64,000 nucleotides of DNA from Ampelomyces quisqualis. Lineage: Eukaryota; Ascomycota; Dothideomycetes; Pleosporales; Phaeosphaeriaceae. The notes beneath the pieces were generated by a model. The model searched no databases, was not told where the DNA came from, and saw only the letters and a list, made by a program, of their open reading frames with translations. Of this stretch, positions 9,831-21,914 are shown piece by piece. The position numbers and the translations under genes were made by a program. The stretch is from positions 2,418,001-2,482,000 of the forward strand of contig JAGTXZ010000010.1 of the NCBI GenBank assembly GCA_018398575.1, read 5' to 3'. Each line of letters starts with the position of its first letter. Position 1 is the stretch's first letter.

Positions 9831-10420
9831 AACTTTCTTTAATCTATTACATTTAATAAAGGTAGTTGTTATAAATGTTGTACTAATAGCTACTAGAACA
9901 AAATATAGTACTTTGTTACTCTTCTTTGCCTAATAGAGTCTACCTTAGTTCCTGTAAGCTATTAAATTCTAGTGTATATAAACAACCTAGATAAAAGCAG
10001 TTATATAAGAGGTTAAGGAAAAGTATATAGCAGGCAGGCACTAGTTAAAATAGAAATTACTAGCCTACGTAAAAACTTTCTTTAATCCTTTACACTTTAC
10101 AAAAGCATAATCTAAATAAAAGCAGTTGTGCAAGAAGTTAAGGAAAAGTATATAGTAGGTAAAAGAAAGTAGTTGTATAAGAGGTTAAGGAAAAGTATAC
10201 AGTAGGTAGGCACTAAGTAAGATAGAAATTGCTTACCTACGTAAGAACTTTCTTTAATCTTTTATACTTAACAACAGCAATTATTGTTATACATGTTATC
10301 CTAATATCAATTAAACTTACAGTAACTTATTATTCTCCTTTGCAAATAGAAAACTATCTTGTTTCTTACAAGTTATTAAATCTTAGTGTAGATAAACAAA
10401 CTAGAGGAAAGTAGTTGTAG
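9831..10420. repeat. Degenerate direct repeats within the CACTG element
   Basis: AACTTTCTTTAATC recurs at 9831, 10074 and 10246. A GAGGTTAAGGAAAAGTATA-type block recurs near 10009, 10135 and 10181. Segments of roughly 170-240 bp have been duplicated and then diverged. Confidence 0.55.
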
Positions 10421-13400
10421 TTAATAGAGAAACATTAATAGTAGTATAAGAAGTAGTTTATATATTGTAGTAGGCAAAGCGTTAAAAGAGTAGAAAACCT
10501 TATAATTAAGGCGCTGTATTGCTATTTAAGCTATTTTTATAAAGTTTCTTTAGTTAAGAGCATTATCCTTATTCTCTAAGGCATTGCAATTCTTCTACTA
10601 GTTATTAGCTTATCCTTAGATGTAGATTATTATACCTGCCTTGTTGTTAAAGTAAATAATAATATTACTAGTTTTAGTATTATGTATAGTATTGCCTCTT
10701 TACCTAATAATAGTTACAAAAGCAGTACAAGCTATATTGCCTTAGCGCTCTAAGTATAGCCAAAAGGTAGCAATTAAACAGCGTATTTATTAGAGTTGTC
10801 TTACTAACTCTTTGCTAACCTAGTACTACTAAACGTGTTACTGTTATATTTAGGAGTTGCTTTGCAGCTTTAGCAGTGTTAATAAGATCCTTAATACTCT
10901 TATTAAAGTAGGCGTAACGCTTAAGGCAAGTTTTAAATATACTGCACAGTTTACTGTTAGATTCCTAAAGAGCTAAATACTTAAGTTAAGGTTAGAGATT
11001 ATTATATAAGAGTTGTTTACTAGCTTTAAATGTCTTACTACTATTTAAGTTATTGTCTTAAAGTGCCTTTAGTTAGTTTCTTATACAAGGATAGTGCTAC
11101 TAAGAAGGGGGTAGTAAGTTCTAACAAGCAGAGAATTGTTTACTTATGTTAAGGTTCTTACTACTATTTAAAGGTCTTTTCCTTAATATATTATTAAGTA
11201 AGTAGGCTAGTAGATAGAATATATAATTAGGAGCTTACTAAGAGAGCGCACTTCTTATAAGCTTATAATTATAGTCTTTGTTATTTGCTCTAGTATAGAA
11301 AAAATAATAGATAGAAAGAGTAAGGCAGAATATGCAGATTATATAGTAGAGCAGGTAGCGTGCGCACACAAGTACCTTCTTAGTTTACTTTTTATTAAAT
11401 TATTTAGACAAGAATCCTGCATGCAACTACTACGTAGAATGTACATTACTACTACTATACTACTATACTAGTCTATCTTACTTGTTAGAGTTATTCTTAT
11501 CTAAGCTAAAAGAGCTAGAAAAAATAGTTATTGCGCAGGCTTTACCCTTTCTCTTATTAGAGTATTAACTTTAACTATGTAAGCTTATAATATTATTTTT
11601 TCTATTAGATGCTTCTTCTAGTTGCATTCTATTAGTACTTGCTTTGCCTAATAGCGCTGTAGCCTTTCTTAATAGAATATAGCTTTGTTAGCTTAGGCAG
11701 AGTATATTCTCTTAACTATGTCTAGTGCTAAGCTTATAATCTCTAGAGGGTAGAGATCTATATTACTCTTTTGCCTAAGAGTATATTACTTTTGCGTCTC
11801 TAATAGTCTATTAAGTCTTTAAGTGCAGCCTTTCCCTTCTTACTTTATTAAGCTTAGTAAATTTATTACATATACTCTAATAATACCTTACCTCTAAGTA
11901 CTATTTAGCTATAGTAAGGAAGAGTTAAAGCACATTAAAATTCTATAATATACCTTGTTTTAGCTATATCTTTATAGGAAATACATTTATTATATACCTT
12001 ACGTTCTAGGACTTGCATATCTAAAGAATATAACAGTAAATATTTAGCGTAAGATTATATAGTATACTCTTATCTAGTATAATATTCTTTTCTTATAACG
12101 CAGGACTAGGCTTACTATATTGTTAAGATAGTAACAATTAAGTAACCTTACGTTATTATAGGTCTAAGATCTCTTTATTTATAAGAAGCTATAGTAGTTT
12201 TTCTACCTTAGTAAGTTCCTTGTTAACTGCCTCTTTATAGGTTAGTAGTGTAGAAGCTGTAGGTCTTTATACGTTTAGCGCAAAAGGCAGTTTATTCTTT
12301 AACAGTCTTTTTTTATTTTGCCTAGGCACGCTATATATACTTTATCTACTTAGATATTCCTTAATATCTAAGTATGTTGTAATACTATTTAATATTATAG
12401 CATGTTAATATTACTAGTAGCGCAGAATAGTTAGTTAAGTAAAGTATTAACTTTAACTAGATAATTAATAGTTTCTATCTAAAGTTTAAGATGCCTAAAA
12501 CTAATAGTTAACTTGCCCTATATTGTTTAAGTTATCTGCTATATGTTTACAAGGGCTATGTAGGGTTTCTGTATAATTAACGCATACTCTAATATGCTTA
12601 GTAGAAAACTCTAGTATAAATAGTATCCTCTAGCAACCTCCTATATAATATAGTAATTCCCCTAGTCTTAATACTTAAGGGCGACAGTTGTTTAGTAGTA
12701 ATAATTATACCTTGTTGTTATTAGAGTCTATAAACCCTGCAGCAGCGTGTTTAGCCTTCTTATAGGCTGTTAGTTTTAGAATATATTTCTACATATATAG
12801 ACTGTTTGCGCTTACCTTTCTCTACTTAAGCTACTACTTTTTTTTAGTTACACTAGGTAGTCCTTAACGCCTACTTAATTAGCTAGGCTCTATTAAAATA
12901 CTAAGCTGCCTATAGCTACCTACGTGCTACGTAGTCTTTTATTGCAGTATAGTCTAGTATAGTAATTTTATTAAATTTACAGCTTTCTCTATATTGCTAT
13001 TAGATGTTACACGCTATGCAAATTAATCTCTTCTATACTCTTTCTCTATTCTTGCTTATAAAACTCCTGTATATGTTTAGAGGTATTAGAATCCTTGTAT
13101 AGGCAGCTACGTATACTGCTAGTAATTTAAAATCCCCTAATTTTAGACGTTGTTAAGGACTACGTAGTTCTATAATCTTTTGGGTACTATACTTAAATTA
13201 AGGAGGTTTAAATAATAGAGGTATAAGTTACAAGTTCCTTATAGTTTCTAATTACATTATTTTATTATTATCTTCTATTGCTTATTACTATGTAATTGCA
13301 GGTTTTAGGTTTAATAGCAGACTCTACATAGAGTGCTACTGCTAAATCTTTAGATATATATATCTAAGTTATTATTTATTACCTATTAGTAGATAGGCGT

Positions 13401-16125
13401 TATTCTAGTCTAGAAGCAGATATTAGTTTTATTAGTCTAAACCTTGTAGAAGACAGTTTAGACGTAGACTTACAGGGCTAACTAGGCTTAATTGTAGCTA
13501 CTGTCTAGTTGTTAGCTTATTTATAGTTTTCTTTAGTTGCCCCTCTACCTTACAGAAGGTATGCCTTCTCTATATTATAACAGACTATAGCCTTTAGTGT
13601 CTGCACAAGTATATAGATATTCTAGAGATTAAATATAGCTAAATCCTAGTAGATAAGTACTCTAAACGCTTACAGCAAAAGATATTTATATTGCTAGTTA
13701 TTAACTTTAACTCTATTATTAGCACTACTTCTATTAACTATTAGCATATAGGTGTGTTACAATAGCAACTATACACTTTTCTAACATACTGCATTATCTA
13801 TATTACTATTTCTAATAAGGAGTTTCTGCTAACAACAACATTACAGTGTTGCAGACGTTACCTAGTACTTTAGAAGACATGCTATCTAGCTAACTAATTA
13901 GCTAGCCTTAGTAAGTAATTAATTTAAACATACTCTTAAACTCTGTTTTATCTGCTAAATATGCAATAGATTAGCTTACAGAATAGTAACACGCTAGACA
14001 TATACACTATCTTAGAAGTTCTAATTAGTAGCAAAAGTAATAACTAGATAGCCTACCTTAAAGTTACTAAAGAGAAGATAGAACTTTTGCAAGCTTATAT
14101 TAACTTTAAACAAGCAGAATTAGAAGCAGCTTTAAAGGAGAACAAATCTTTTGCTGCTAGAGTATTTAAGATATAATTAGGCCTTAGTTATCTATAGCAA
14201 AGTATATCCTTGCTACAGAGGTAGTTTATAAATGTAACTCTGTCTATTACTGCTAATCCTATACTATTTAACATTGTCTAAGTAACATTATCTTGTTCTT
14301 ATCTACTCTAAATAATTGCTATAACTGTTTTTAGCACTCTAATCTATTACCTTTAATAATTGTCTAGGCGTAATCTAGATGCGTTATAGTTGTATTAAGT
14401 CCTGTTATATAGATGTAGGCTTTACTACATTAAGACTTACAATACTTATTATACTACTTTCTAATATAGTAACTTATATATATAGGGTTTAGTCTTAACA
14501 CTATTACGCGCTATTATAGTAAAGTAATAGCTAGCGTACTGTGCTAGAAGGTGTTGCAGTTAGGCTAGTGCTATAGAGGCACAAGTTTTTACATTTGTAG
14601 ACTAGGAATTAGAGCCTAGATACTATAAGCTAATAATAGAAGTAAGGTTAAGACTATAGTAGTCTTAGGCGTAATAACAATCTACTGCACCTTTGCAAAG
14701 ATGTAAGCAATAGGCTAAGGTGTTTTAGCGCATATTTTAGAGAAAATACTAACGCCTTAGCGCAAGCGCGTTACTAACGCTACCTTTTATAACTACTTTT
14801 AACACTTAGAAAGCCCTTTAACGCGCTGCTTAAGGCAGCGCTGCTAATAGGTACACCTTAGATATATTCTTCCTTGTAAAAGCAACCTAGATACTATAAT
14901 ACTAATAATTTACTAAGACTAACTAGACAAAGCCTACGTTTACATCTATCGCTATTAAGTATGCTCTAATCCCTACACTAGCTACCTCTCTGCATAGGCA
15001 GATTAACAACTAGATTAATATAATAGTAGCTACATAGTGCTTAACTACAGGCGTGTAGTAATTGTAAGCTATTGCGTAGAGTTATAGTTTTATAAAAGTA
15101 AAGCTCTAACAATAGATAGGCTAGCTCTTAAGTATACTATATAAAAAGTAACAGAGCCTAACAAGAACTTAAGCTAATAGTAATACTAGTTATTAACTAT
15201 AAATCTCTTAAGCTAGGTATAAGCCCTAGCCTTGCTTATACCTATTACTAACAACTAGAACAGCTACATTAGTAAACTAAACAAGATAGCGTCTATAACA
15301 AAGTTATTAACTTCTAACAGCACTAATTCTATTGCACTGCACTACTTAGAAGAAAACCTATTAAAAGAATACACACGTTGTGCAGAATGTGCTTACCTGC
15401 AGGCAGCTTATTACAAGGCAAAGCTTTAGGATTAGAACTAAAATAACACAATAGAGCTTTGCAAGACAAGGGTTAACTAGTATAAGGTAGGCCTACCTAT
15501 AACTAAAAACTACAAGTCTATTCTGCAGCTACTAGCAACTATAACTATTACTATTAATAACAATAGTAATAAGTATTGCAAGTGCCCTTGCAACATTACA
15601 CTAAACTCTGCTAGTAAAGAAACATATATACAAGATTAAGTATAAGAAATATATTTCTTAGTGCTATATCTTTATATATAATTACTAATAATAAATACAG
15701 TACCTAAAAGATTAAGCAGAGATTAACTTAAACCTTATACTTCCTACTATACTAGCACGTAGAGGTACAAATTATATGTTTAGTTTAATATAGACGCGCT
15801 AAGTTAAGGTAGTAGTTATTGCAATTAGGCGTAAGCACCTAATAGGCTAAAGCCTAAGTAATAATAGTATAAGGTTATATCTAGTAAGCTCTAGGCTTAG
15901 TACAGACACCCTAATAAAGACTAGGCAGAAGCTAAAGTGCAAGACAATTTAAAGTAACTACAGAGGTAGCTAGTTAGACTGCTTAGGTTAGATAGATTAA
16001 TACCTGCGTACTAAGACAGTAAGTTACTTTTTGTTGTTATATAAAGCGTTTAGATATCTAGAAGACTGTATAAACATTTAGCTAGGCGTTACTAGGCTTT
16101 AGTAATCTACTATACTATAGAAAGT

Positions 16126-16233
16126 GCTTTAGTAACTTGCTTTTACTATATAGCTTTAGTAACTTACTTTTGCTGCGCAGCTTTAGTAACTTACTTTTAC
16201 TGCGCAGCTTTAGTAACCTACTTATACTGTAGT
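16126..16233. repeat. 27-bp tandem repeat, four copies
   Basis: GCTTTAGTAACTTAC starts at 16126, 16153, 16180 and 16207, an exact 27-bp period. The spacers are TTTTACTGCGCA-like. Twenty-seven is a multiple of three, so it may descend from a nine-residue protein repeat in a former coding frame. Confidence 0.8.
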
Positions 16234-16580
16234 AGTATGCTCTAGTTAAAATATTAAGTAGTTAGCATAGTCTAATAGCAAGAAAGAAAGACTTAGTAGA
16301 TGTAGCTAAGTAACCTGCTTGTGCTGTAGCAGTACGCCCCAGCCAAAATATTAAGTAGTTAGTATAGTCTAACAACAGAAAAGAAAGACTTAGCAGATAT
16401 AGCTAATATACTTAGAAGGATACTTCTGTCAAACTCTATAGTAGTTAGCATAGCGTAACAACAGGCAGAAAAGACTTAGCAGATATAGCTAAGTTGCTGT
16501 AGTAGTATACCTCTATTAAACTCTATTGTAGTTAGCGTAGCCTAATAATAGGCAGAAAAGACTTAGCAGATGTAGCAAAC
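16225..16580. repeat. About 86-97-bp tandem repeat, four copies
   Basis: The block AGACTTAGYAGATRTAGC recurs at 16289, 16386, 16472 and 16559 (spacings 97, 86 and 87). The shared text includes TTAAGTAGTTAGYATAGTCT or a shortened form. It directly follows the 27-bp repeat, and the two families share the GTAACCTGCTTGTGCTG-like segment. Confidence 0.7.
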
Positions 16581-18649
16581 TTTAGTGTTAAGATAGCAGC
16601 AATAGCTAAGTCCTATAGTAATTAGAATAGACTTATAAAGAAGATAGGGATACGTAGCAAAGCTAGCGTTAAGGTAGGCGTTAGTGTTAAAAAGATAGAG
16701 AAACTAAGCAGGTAGCTTAAGATAGCTAGTGCCTTACTTTACTATAGTAAGAGTAAGTGTATATTTGCAGCTGCGTAGCAACTAGTATAATGTTATACAT
16801 TATAAGAAATTACAATAAGTTATAACTATTGCAATTTAGCTAATAGAAGAAAGCGTGTATCTGCAGTTATAGCAATTGCAATACAACTAAGTTAACCTAT
16901 TAACATATTAGATCTACACAAACTAGCTGATTATACGCATCTATTAAATCATAGCCCTCCTTTATCTACTTTACAAATAAGGCCTTTAGTAGAATCTCTA
17001 TACAAATCTTCTACCTCGCAAGCCTCCCTCTTCTGTGCAAAAAAGTTTGTCTATAGCTTTAAAATACTATACTACAAAAAGCTATAAGCCTCTAATAGAA
17101 CTATTTCTATTCTAAGATTATTACAGCACTGCTAAGTAAACAACATTAAGAAATATATATTAAACACTACAGAATACACAGCTTCTAGACTACACAAGTA
17201 ATATATACCTATATCCTGCTACTATAACGCGTGTATTATCTATAAAGCTATGTCTCTTTTTTAGTTATCTTTAATCTAAGTTGCACTTGTATTAAGCTAA
17301 ATTATCTAGGCAATCTAATTATAAGTGTTATAGTTTAAGTACTATACAGCGTAGATTCTACCTAATAAGAAGAGGATAAGAGATTAGAGTATAGTATTAC
17401 GCTTAATATAATCTGCACTAGCGCAACTAGCTGTGCCCTGTGCAATTTTCTAGTAATAAATTATTATATCTTTCTGCAAGAGACCTACTGCCCTAACTAC
17501 CTAGAACAAAAATAGCTTCTAAGAATAGTAATAATCTAAAGGCAAATGTTAGAGAATCTATGCTATATAAGACAACATAATAGCTAAGTCTAAGAACAAA
17601 AGTATATTATTAGGATAGTTATTACTAGTCTGCTTACATTTATACCCTAGGATAGTACGTGTAGGTTTTAGTTAAATTAGAAGTATAGGTGTAGCAAGAG
17701 GTATAGTAGGAATATTACATAGTTAGCAGATATATAGCAACAGTAAACGTTTAAAAGAGGTAGTTAAAGGATTTATAAGTATCTTTAACTAAAATAAACT
17801 AACTATTTATTGTAGTTTAGTATTAGAAGCTTATAAGCTGCTACTACACAAAATATAAGCTAATGTTTAAGAAAATATGTTTAACTTTAGAGTTAATTCT
17901 ATAACACTAGTTTGCAGTAGTTCTACTAGCATCTAATTCTAAATTAGTTAGTTAACTAGTACTACGTATAGCCTAAGGCTGCACGCAGACTTAATTAATA
18001 CAGAACTATAGTTCTATGTGTTACAAGAAAGCTAGCTATTATAAAAGTTACTACTTTTGTAGTAAGGGACTTGCGTATCTCTACTTAATACATCTCTTAC
18101 CTTACTACAAGCGCTTACTACTTTCTTATATACACAATTAACACACGTAGTTAGATAACTAGTATATCTACTATCTAAACGTTTTTACTATATTAATACA
18201 TAGCTTACAAAGAGTGTAGTGTAAATGCTAGTTACTATTGCACAGAGGCGCTGCCTACTTTATTACAACTAAACAAAGAAAGCGCTATAAAACAGCCTAC
18301 TATTACTATAGCATCTCTTTTAACACTAATAGATTATTAGATATTTTAATATTAAATAAAGATGCATAAACCTAAGATAATAGAGCAATTGTCCTAGAGC
18401 CTATACTAAGTTTTAGCCCTTTAGATTAAAATAGTGTTAATAAAAACGTAGATAAAGAAGACTATCTAAGCATATATAATTAGATAGAAAAAATACCTAC
18501 TACTTTAACTAGGGACAAAAACAATATATATGTAGAAGATCTAGATATATTTAATACCTTCTATAGCACACTAAGAAAAAAGATAAAAAGAATTTGTGCA
18601 GTACTTAAGACATATTATAATATAGATATTAGTAATCCTATACAGACAG

Positions 18650-20320
18650 GTTACAGGATACTTAGTAAGTTAGTTAGTAACCTTATTTAACTTATTTCTA
18701 TACACTACTATATAGATAGATGTGTAGCGTACATAAGTAGACTACTTACTATATTAGTGTGCTTAGTTTGTAACTAGCAGTAATATAATAATAACAGGCA
18801 ACTAAGGTACACTTTTAAATACCTACTACTTATTCTACAACTTTAACTTTAATATAGCTATACTACACGCTTAGTGCAGCTATTAGCATACTAGGCAACA
18901 TTTAATCTATCCTAGCCTAACACAAGAGCTTGCACTAATATATTCAATAGAAGCTAGTTTTAGAAATACTAAAAATATAGATATTTCTAAGATTATTACA
19001 AATTAGCTATACGTTTTACGCTTAACGCTGTTAGTATAGTTAAGAACCTAAAGAAACGCTAAAGTGTTACGCCTGTTATAATATACATCCTTAACCTATA
19101 TCTATTAGTAAGAGATAACGCATTAAACGCGTAAACTACCTATATTATACCTAGAGGATTTAATAAAGACTATACTAATATATAGCTTAACCTATTAATT
19201 ACAAAGCTATATAAGTTGCGTTAGAGGGTTTATACTTATAATAGGGCAATAAATATAGATTTTACGCTTAAAGCCTACCTAATCTTAGTTACTAAAGACA
19301 GACTAGTAATTACAGATATTATAAGTATAAAATATCTTAGGAAGGCAAAATAAAGCTGTTATATGTGTACGTTTAGTAGAATAATAGGTAAAAGTAGTAA
19401 GTACTTCTACCTATATACAGATAACATAGCTGCTACTATTAACGTAGATATATAGGAACAGATTTAATAAATTAAGCAGCACTAGTAAATAGACAAGACT
19501 AAGAGGAGCTTTAAGGTACTTAAGAGAGACCTAGGTATTAACTATTAGTCTATCCTAGTTAACATTCTAACCCTCTATTTCCTAAGGAGTTTCTCTATTA
19601 ACACTATACACTTTATAAACTATAATATACTAAAATTTATATTTTACCTTTAAAAAGGCACAAAGTATTAAACTAAGGGCTAGGATACAGAGAAATATCT
19701 ATAAGTAATACTAAACACTAATTAGGTACTTATTAACTACAGTATAGCAGCGTTGCGTGCAATAGTGCCTACTTACGTAAAAACTACTCTAAGAGTAATA
19801 GGCAGCTTTACTAATTAGACTATATATAAATAGCAATTATTCTTCCTAATATATAGCGCCCCTGCTATAGCTTACTTTCTGCTAAAGTAGTATATAGTAA
19901 ACTTTCTATAGTACTATTAGCTACTTTACTACACTAGCTAACAGGACTTTATAAGCGCAGAAATTACAGAGGTTAATACGTACGTATAGTTATTCTTGCA
20001 CAAATATAAGAGTCTATATTATAGAGGCAATTTAGACCTGCTTCTATTATATACTATACAATTCTATTACTTACTCTACCTAGGCTAGAATATTTAGGAC
20101 TTTAGCCTTCTAGCTAGTTATGCATAATAGTTGCTAGAGTAGTTTTTACAAATAATAAAGATGTTTACTACATTAACGCTATATAAGCATTAAAGCGCAG
20201 AAATTAGTACTATAATCTAGAAGTAAAGAACACATACTTAATAGAGCAATATAACTTCTAAAAGAAATAGTTTAATAATAATAACTAAAAAAGATCTAAC
20301 GCCTATAGTATACTGCCTTA
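18650..20320 (+). pseudogene. tnp2/Transposase_21-type transposase, recognisable part
   Basis: Read through TAG/TAA stops, the plus strand shows the order of motifs found in fungal CACTA/tnp2-type transposases. 'FTLKAYLILVTKDRLVITDI' lies at 19261-19320. A Cys-x-x-Cys 'CYMCTF' lies near 19357 with 'KYFYLYTDNIAATI' after it. 'RSFSINTIHFINYNILK' (the usual D-x-MH-type block) lies near 19585-19640. A downstream helical block 'FSLLASYA..LLE.FLQIIKM' lies at 20101-20163. Many Gln and Arg codons have become stops, as RIP predicts. It is the only recognisable enzyme of the outer element and matches its CACTG ends. Gene limits are unknown; the true start is probably well upstream of 18.6 kb. Confidence 0.7.
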
Positions 20321-20880
20321 TACGTTACACAAATACAAGGATAGATTCTAAATAGTAACGTAAACTAAGATAGACAGATAACTCTTTAGCCTGCTAGTAT
20401 ACAGGAATAGCGCCCTACAACCTTGTTATATATAAGAATCTTATACTACTAACTAGGGCAAGGGTTAGTATATTTTCTGCGCGTTTGCAGAACCTTGTGT
20501 TGCAAAGTAACGCTTTTATAATATTCTACACTAACTTAGAACAGACAATAGCGCCCCTATCCTTTAGCACTGTTATAACACTTTTCTAAGATCTAGCTAA
20601 TATATTAAGCTAGGCTAGAATTGCAAGATATTAAAGGGTGAAACTAGCTAGTAAATTAACGCTACGTCTTTAAATAGTAAATAAAGAAAATAATAATATA
20701 ATATAGGTGTTAGTAGACTGCATTGTAGATCTTGTTAGAGTAGCTTAGGTGTTCTACTTTAATATAACTTAGAAAACAACTTTAAAATTGCTATTCTTAG
20801 TTAATAAGCTAGGTTATTCTAAAAGATAGGATACAAATTGCTCTAATTATAAACTAGATTTTAACGTTACATTGCTACTA

Positions 20881-21017
20881 TGTAAATATGCCTGCTTATT
20901 GTGTAAATATACCTGCTTATTGTGTAAATATACCTGCTTATTGTGTAAATATACCTGCTTGCTGTGTAAATATACCTGCTCTCCGCGTAAATATACCTGT
21001 TTAGCAGGTATATTTAC
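20881..21017. repeat. 21-bp subterminal tandem repeat plus hairpin
   Basis: TGTAAATATACCTGCTTAT-type units start at 20881, 20902, 20923, 20944, 20965 and 20986, an exact 21-bp period. The last unit forms a perfect 13-bp stem: GTAAATATACCTG at 20987-20999 against CAGGTATATTTAC at 21005-21017, with a 5-nt loop. Related TGTAAAT/ATTTACA motifs lie near the left end (about 2802 and 2838). Subterminal arrays of this kind are typical transposase-binding regions of CACTA elements. Confidence 0.85.
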
Positions 21018-21096
21018 ATAGACTGTGTAAATATAGACAACTTTGCAGTGTTTCTGGGGGGAATTCTGCGGGGTTTTTTTACACGATTCCACGCGG

Positions 21097-21126
21097 GGTA
21101 TTTAACACCGCGTTTGTACCGCAGTG
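21097..21126 (-). repeat. Right terminal inverted repeat of the CACTG element
   Basis: It ends ...GTACCGCAGTG at 21126 and is followed by the target duplication GCT (21127-21129). The reverse complement matches 2741-2770 at 28 of 30 positions. Confidence 0.9.
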
Positions 21127-21914
21127 GCTGGGGCCCAACGGTTTCTTCGAAACCCCCCTCCCCCCCCCAAAGGATCGCCTGGGCTTGTTGCTTGCAACAA
21201 CGACGAAGTCGCATTTGGGCCCGAGTACGGAGTAAGAGTCGAGCGATCATGTCGCTTTTCGTGGCTCCGAATCATGACCTTTGACAACGTTAGGCCACGC
21301 AGATATGCCGCTCACGAATATGATCTCGCGCAAGTTATCCTTGTGCACGCCTCCCAGCAATCCGCACATGTTGCATAGTCATGCATCTTGCGACACTATC
21401 TACACGCGTGCAATGTGAACCTCGGACTTCTTTCGTACAACTCTTCTATGCTATCTTTTGCCGCGCATTTTTCGTGAGTCCTTAACGATAGAGACCTTGG
21501 GAGGAATGAGGTTGGTTTAGTGCATGTTCCTTGCACTTGACGTCTAGTTAGTCAGGGCTGGATTGGAGATTTCGTGTGCTGCGGAAGCTCTGTCGAGTTG
21601 GTCATGGACTGCCAAGTCTTTTTACCATAGTGCGCGCTTGGGCAACTTGAAAGTCAAAGGAAAAACGCAATTCTTACTGAACTGACAATAAGGAAGCTTA
21701 TTGAAGACGTACGCGAAGCAGAGGGGGAAAGGCGATGATGCGAAGAAGATACGATGTTTTTAGTGTTGCTTTGAACAGCATTCTCAAGTCGACAGTGACT
21801 AGTTCATCAATCTATATGCAAGCATAGGTCGCTATGCGGATATCCCAAGCCCAGTAAACGCCAGAAAATGCAACCTCATGCACATCTCAATTCAACTATG
21901 AGCAGCCGGACTGC
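21127..21914. other. Gene-free flank right of the transposon
   Basis: Composition returns abruptly to normal at the element end. I see no gene in these roughly 790 bases. The last part is the 3' flank of the HAD hydrolase gene, which is transcribed towards it. Confidence 0.6.

Larger units (their letters stand above)
9263..18649. other. RIP-degraded body of the CACTG element, no intact gene
   Basis: About 9.4 kb of very AT-rich sequence with stops in every frame; the longest open frame is a chance 61 codons near 10.2-10.4 kb. Coding-like fossil stretches can be read through stops on the plus strand. Examples are 'VENLIIKALYCYLSYFYKV' near 10.5 kb, a coiled-coil-like 'KEKIELLQAYINFKQ' near 14.07 kb and 'EYTRCAECAYLQAAYYKA' near 15.37 kb. 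I do not recognise their families; they may be accessory frames of the element. Three repeat clusters inside are listed separately. Confidence 0.6.
2741..21126. mobile_element. Large inactivated CACTA/CMC-type DNA transposon (about 18.4 kb, with a nested hAT element)
   Basis: The left end begins CACTGGGGTACAAATGCGGT at 2741. The reverse complement of the right end (21097-21126) begins CACTGCGGTACAAACGCGGT. The 30-bp terminal inverted repeats match at 28 positions. GCT flanks both ends directly, a 3-bp target duplication. CACTA/CACTG ends with a 3-bp duplication are typical of the EnSpm/CACTA (CMC) superfamily, and fossil tnp2-like transposase frames at 18.6-20.3 kb agree. Subterminal TGTAAAT/ATTTACA motifs occur at both ends. 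The interior is extremely AT-rich, full of TpA and has no long ORF, as expected after RIP. Removing the nested hAT element and one copy of its target duplication leaves about 12.5 kb. Not currently autonomous. Confidence 0.85.

Noticed and set aside
10229..10414. 61-codon open frame in the RIP block
   Set aside because: Lies in repeated, degenerate sequence with no recognisable motif; a chance survivor or fossil piece.
20881..21017. CRISPR-like array
   Set aside because: Tandem 21-bp units without unique spacers in a eukaryotic transposon end; a subterminal repeat.
20847..21092. 81-codon repetitive minus-strand frame
   Set aside because: It simply translates the 21-bp subterminal repeats into a seven-residue repeat.
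2741..21126. Possible alternative genetic code (TAG/TAA for Gln) in the AT-rich block
   Set aside because: Fossil proteins read well if TAG/TAA mean Gln, but all flanking genes use the standard code, and RIP changes CAG/CAA to TAG/TAA. Missense changes such as D-to-N and E-to-K also point to RIP.
2741..21126. Starship-type giant element
   Set aside because: No DUF3435/tyrosine recombinase text was recognised at either end, and the terminal inverted repeats with 3-bp duplication fit CACTA instead.
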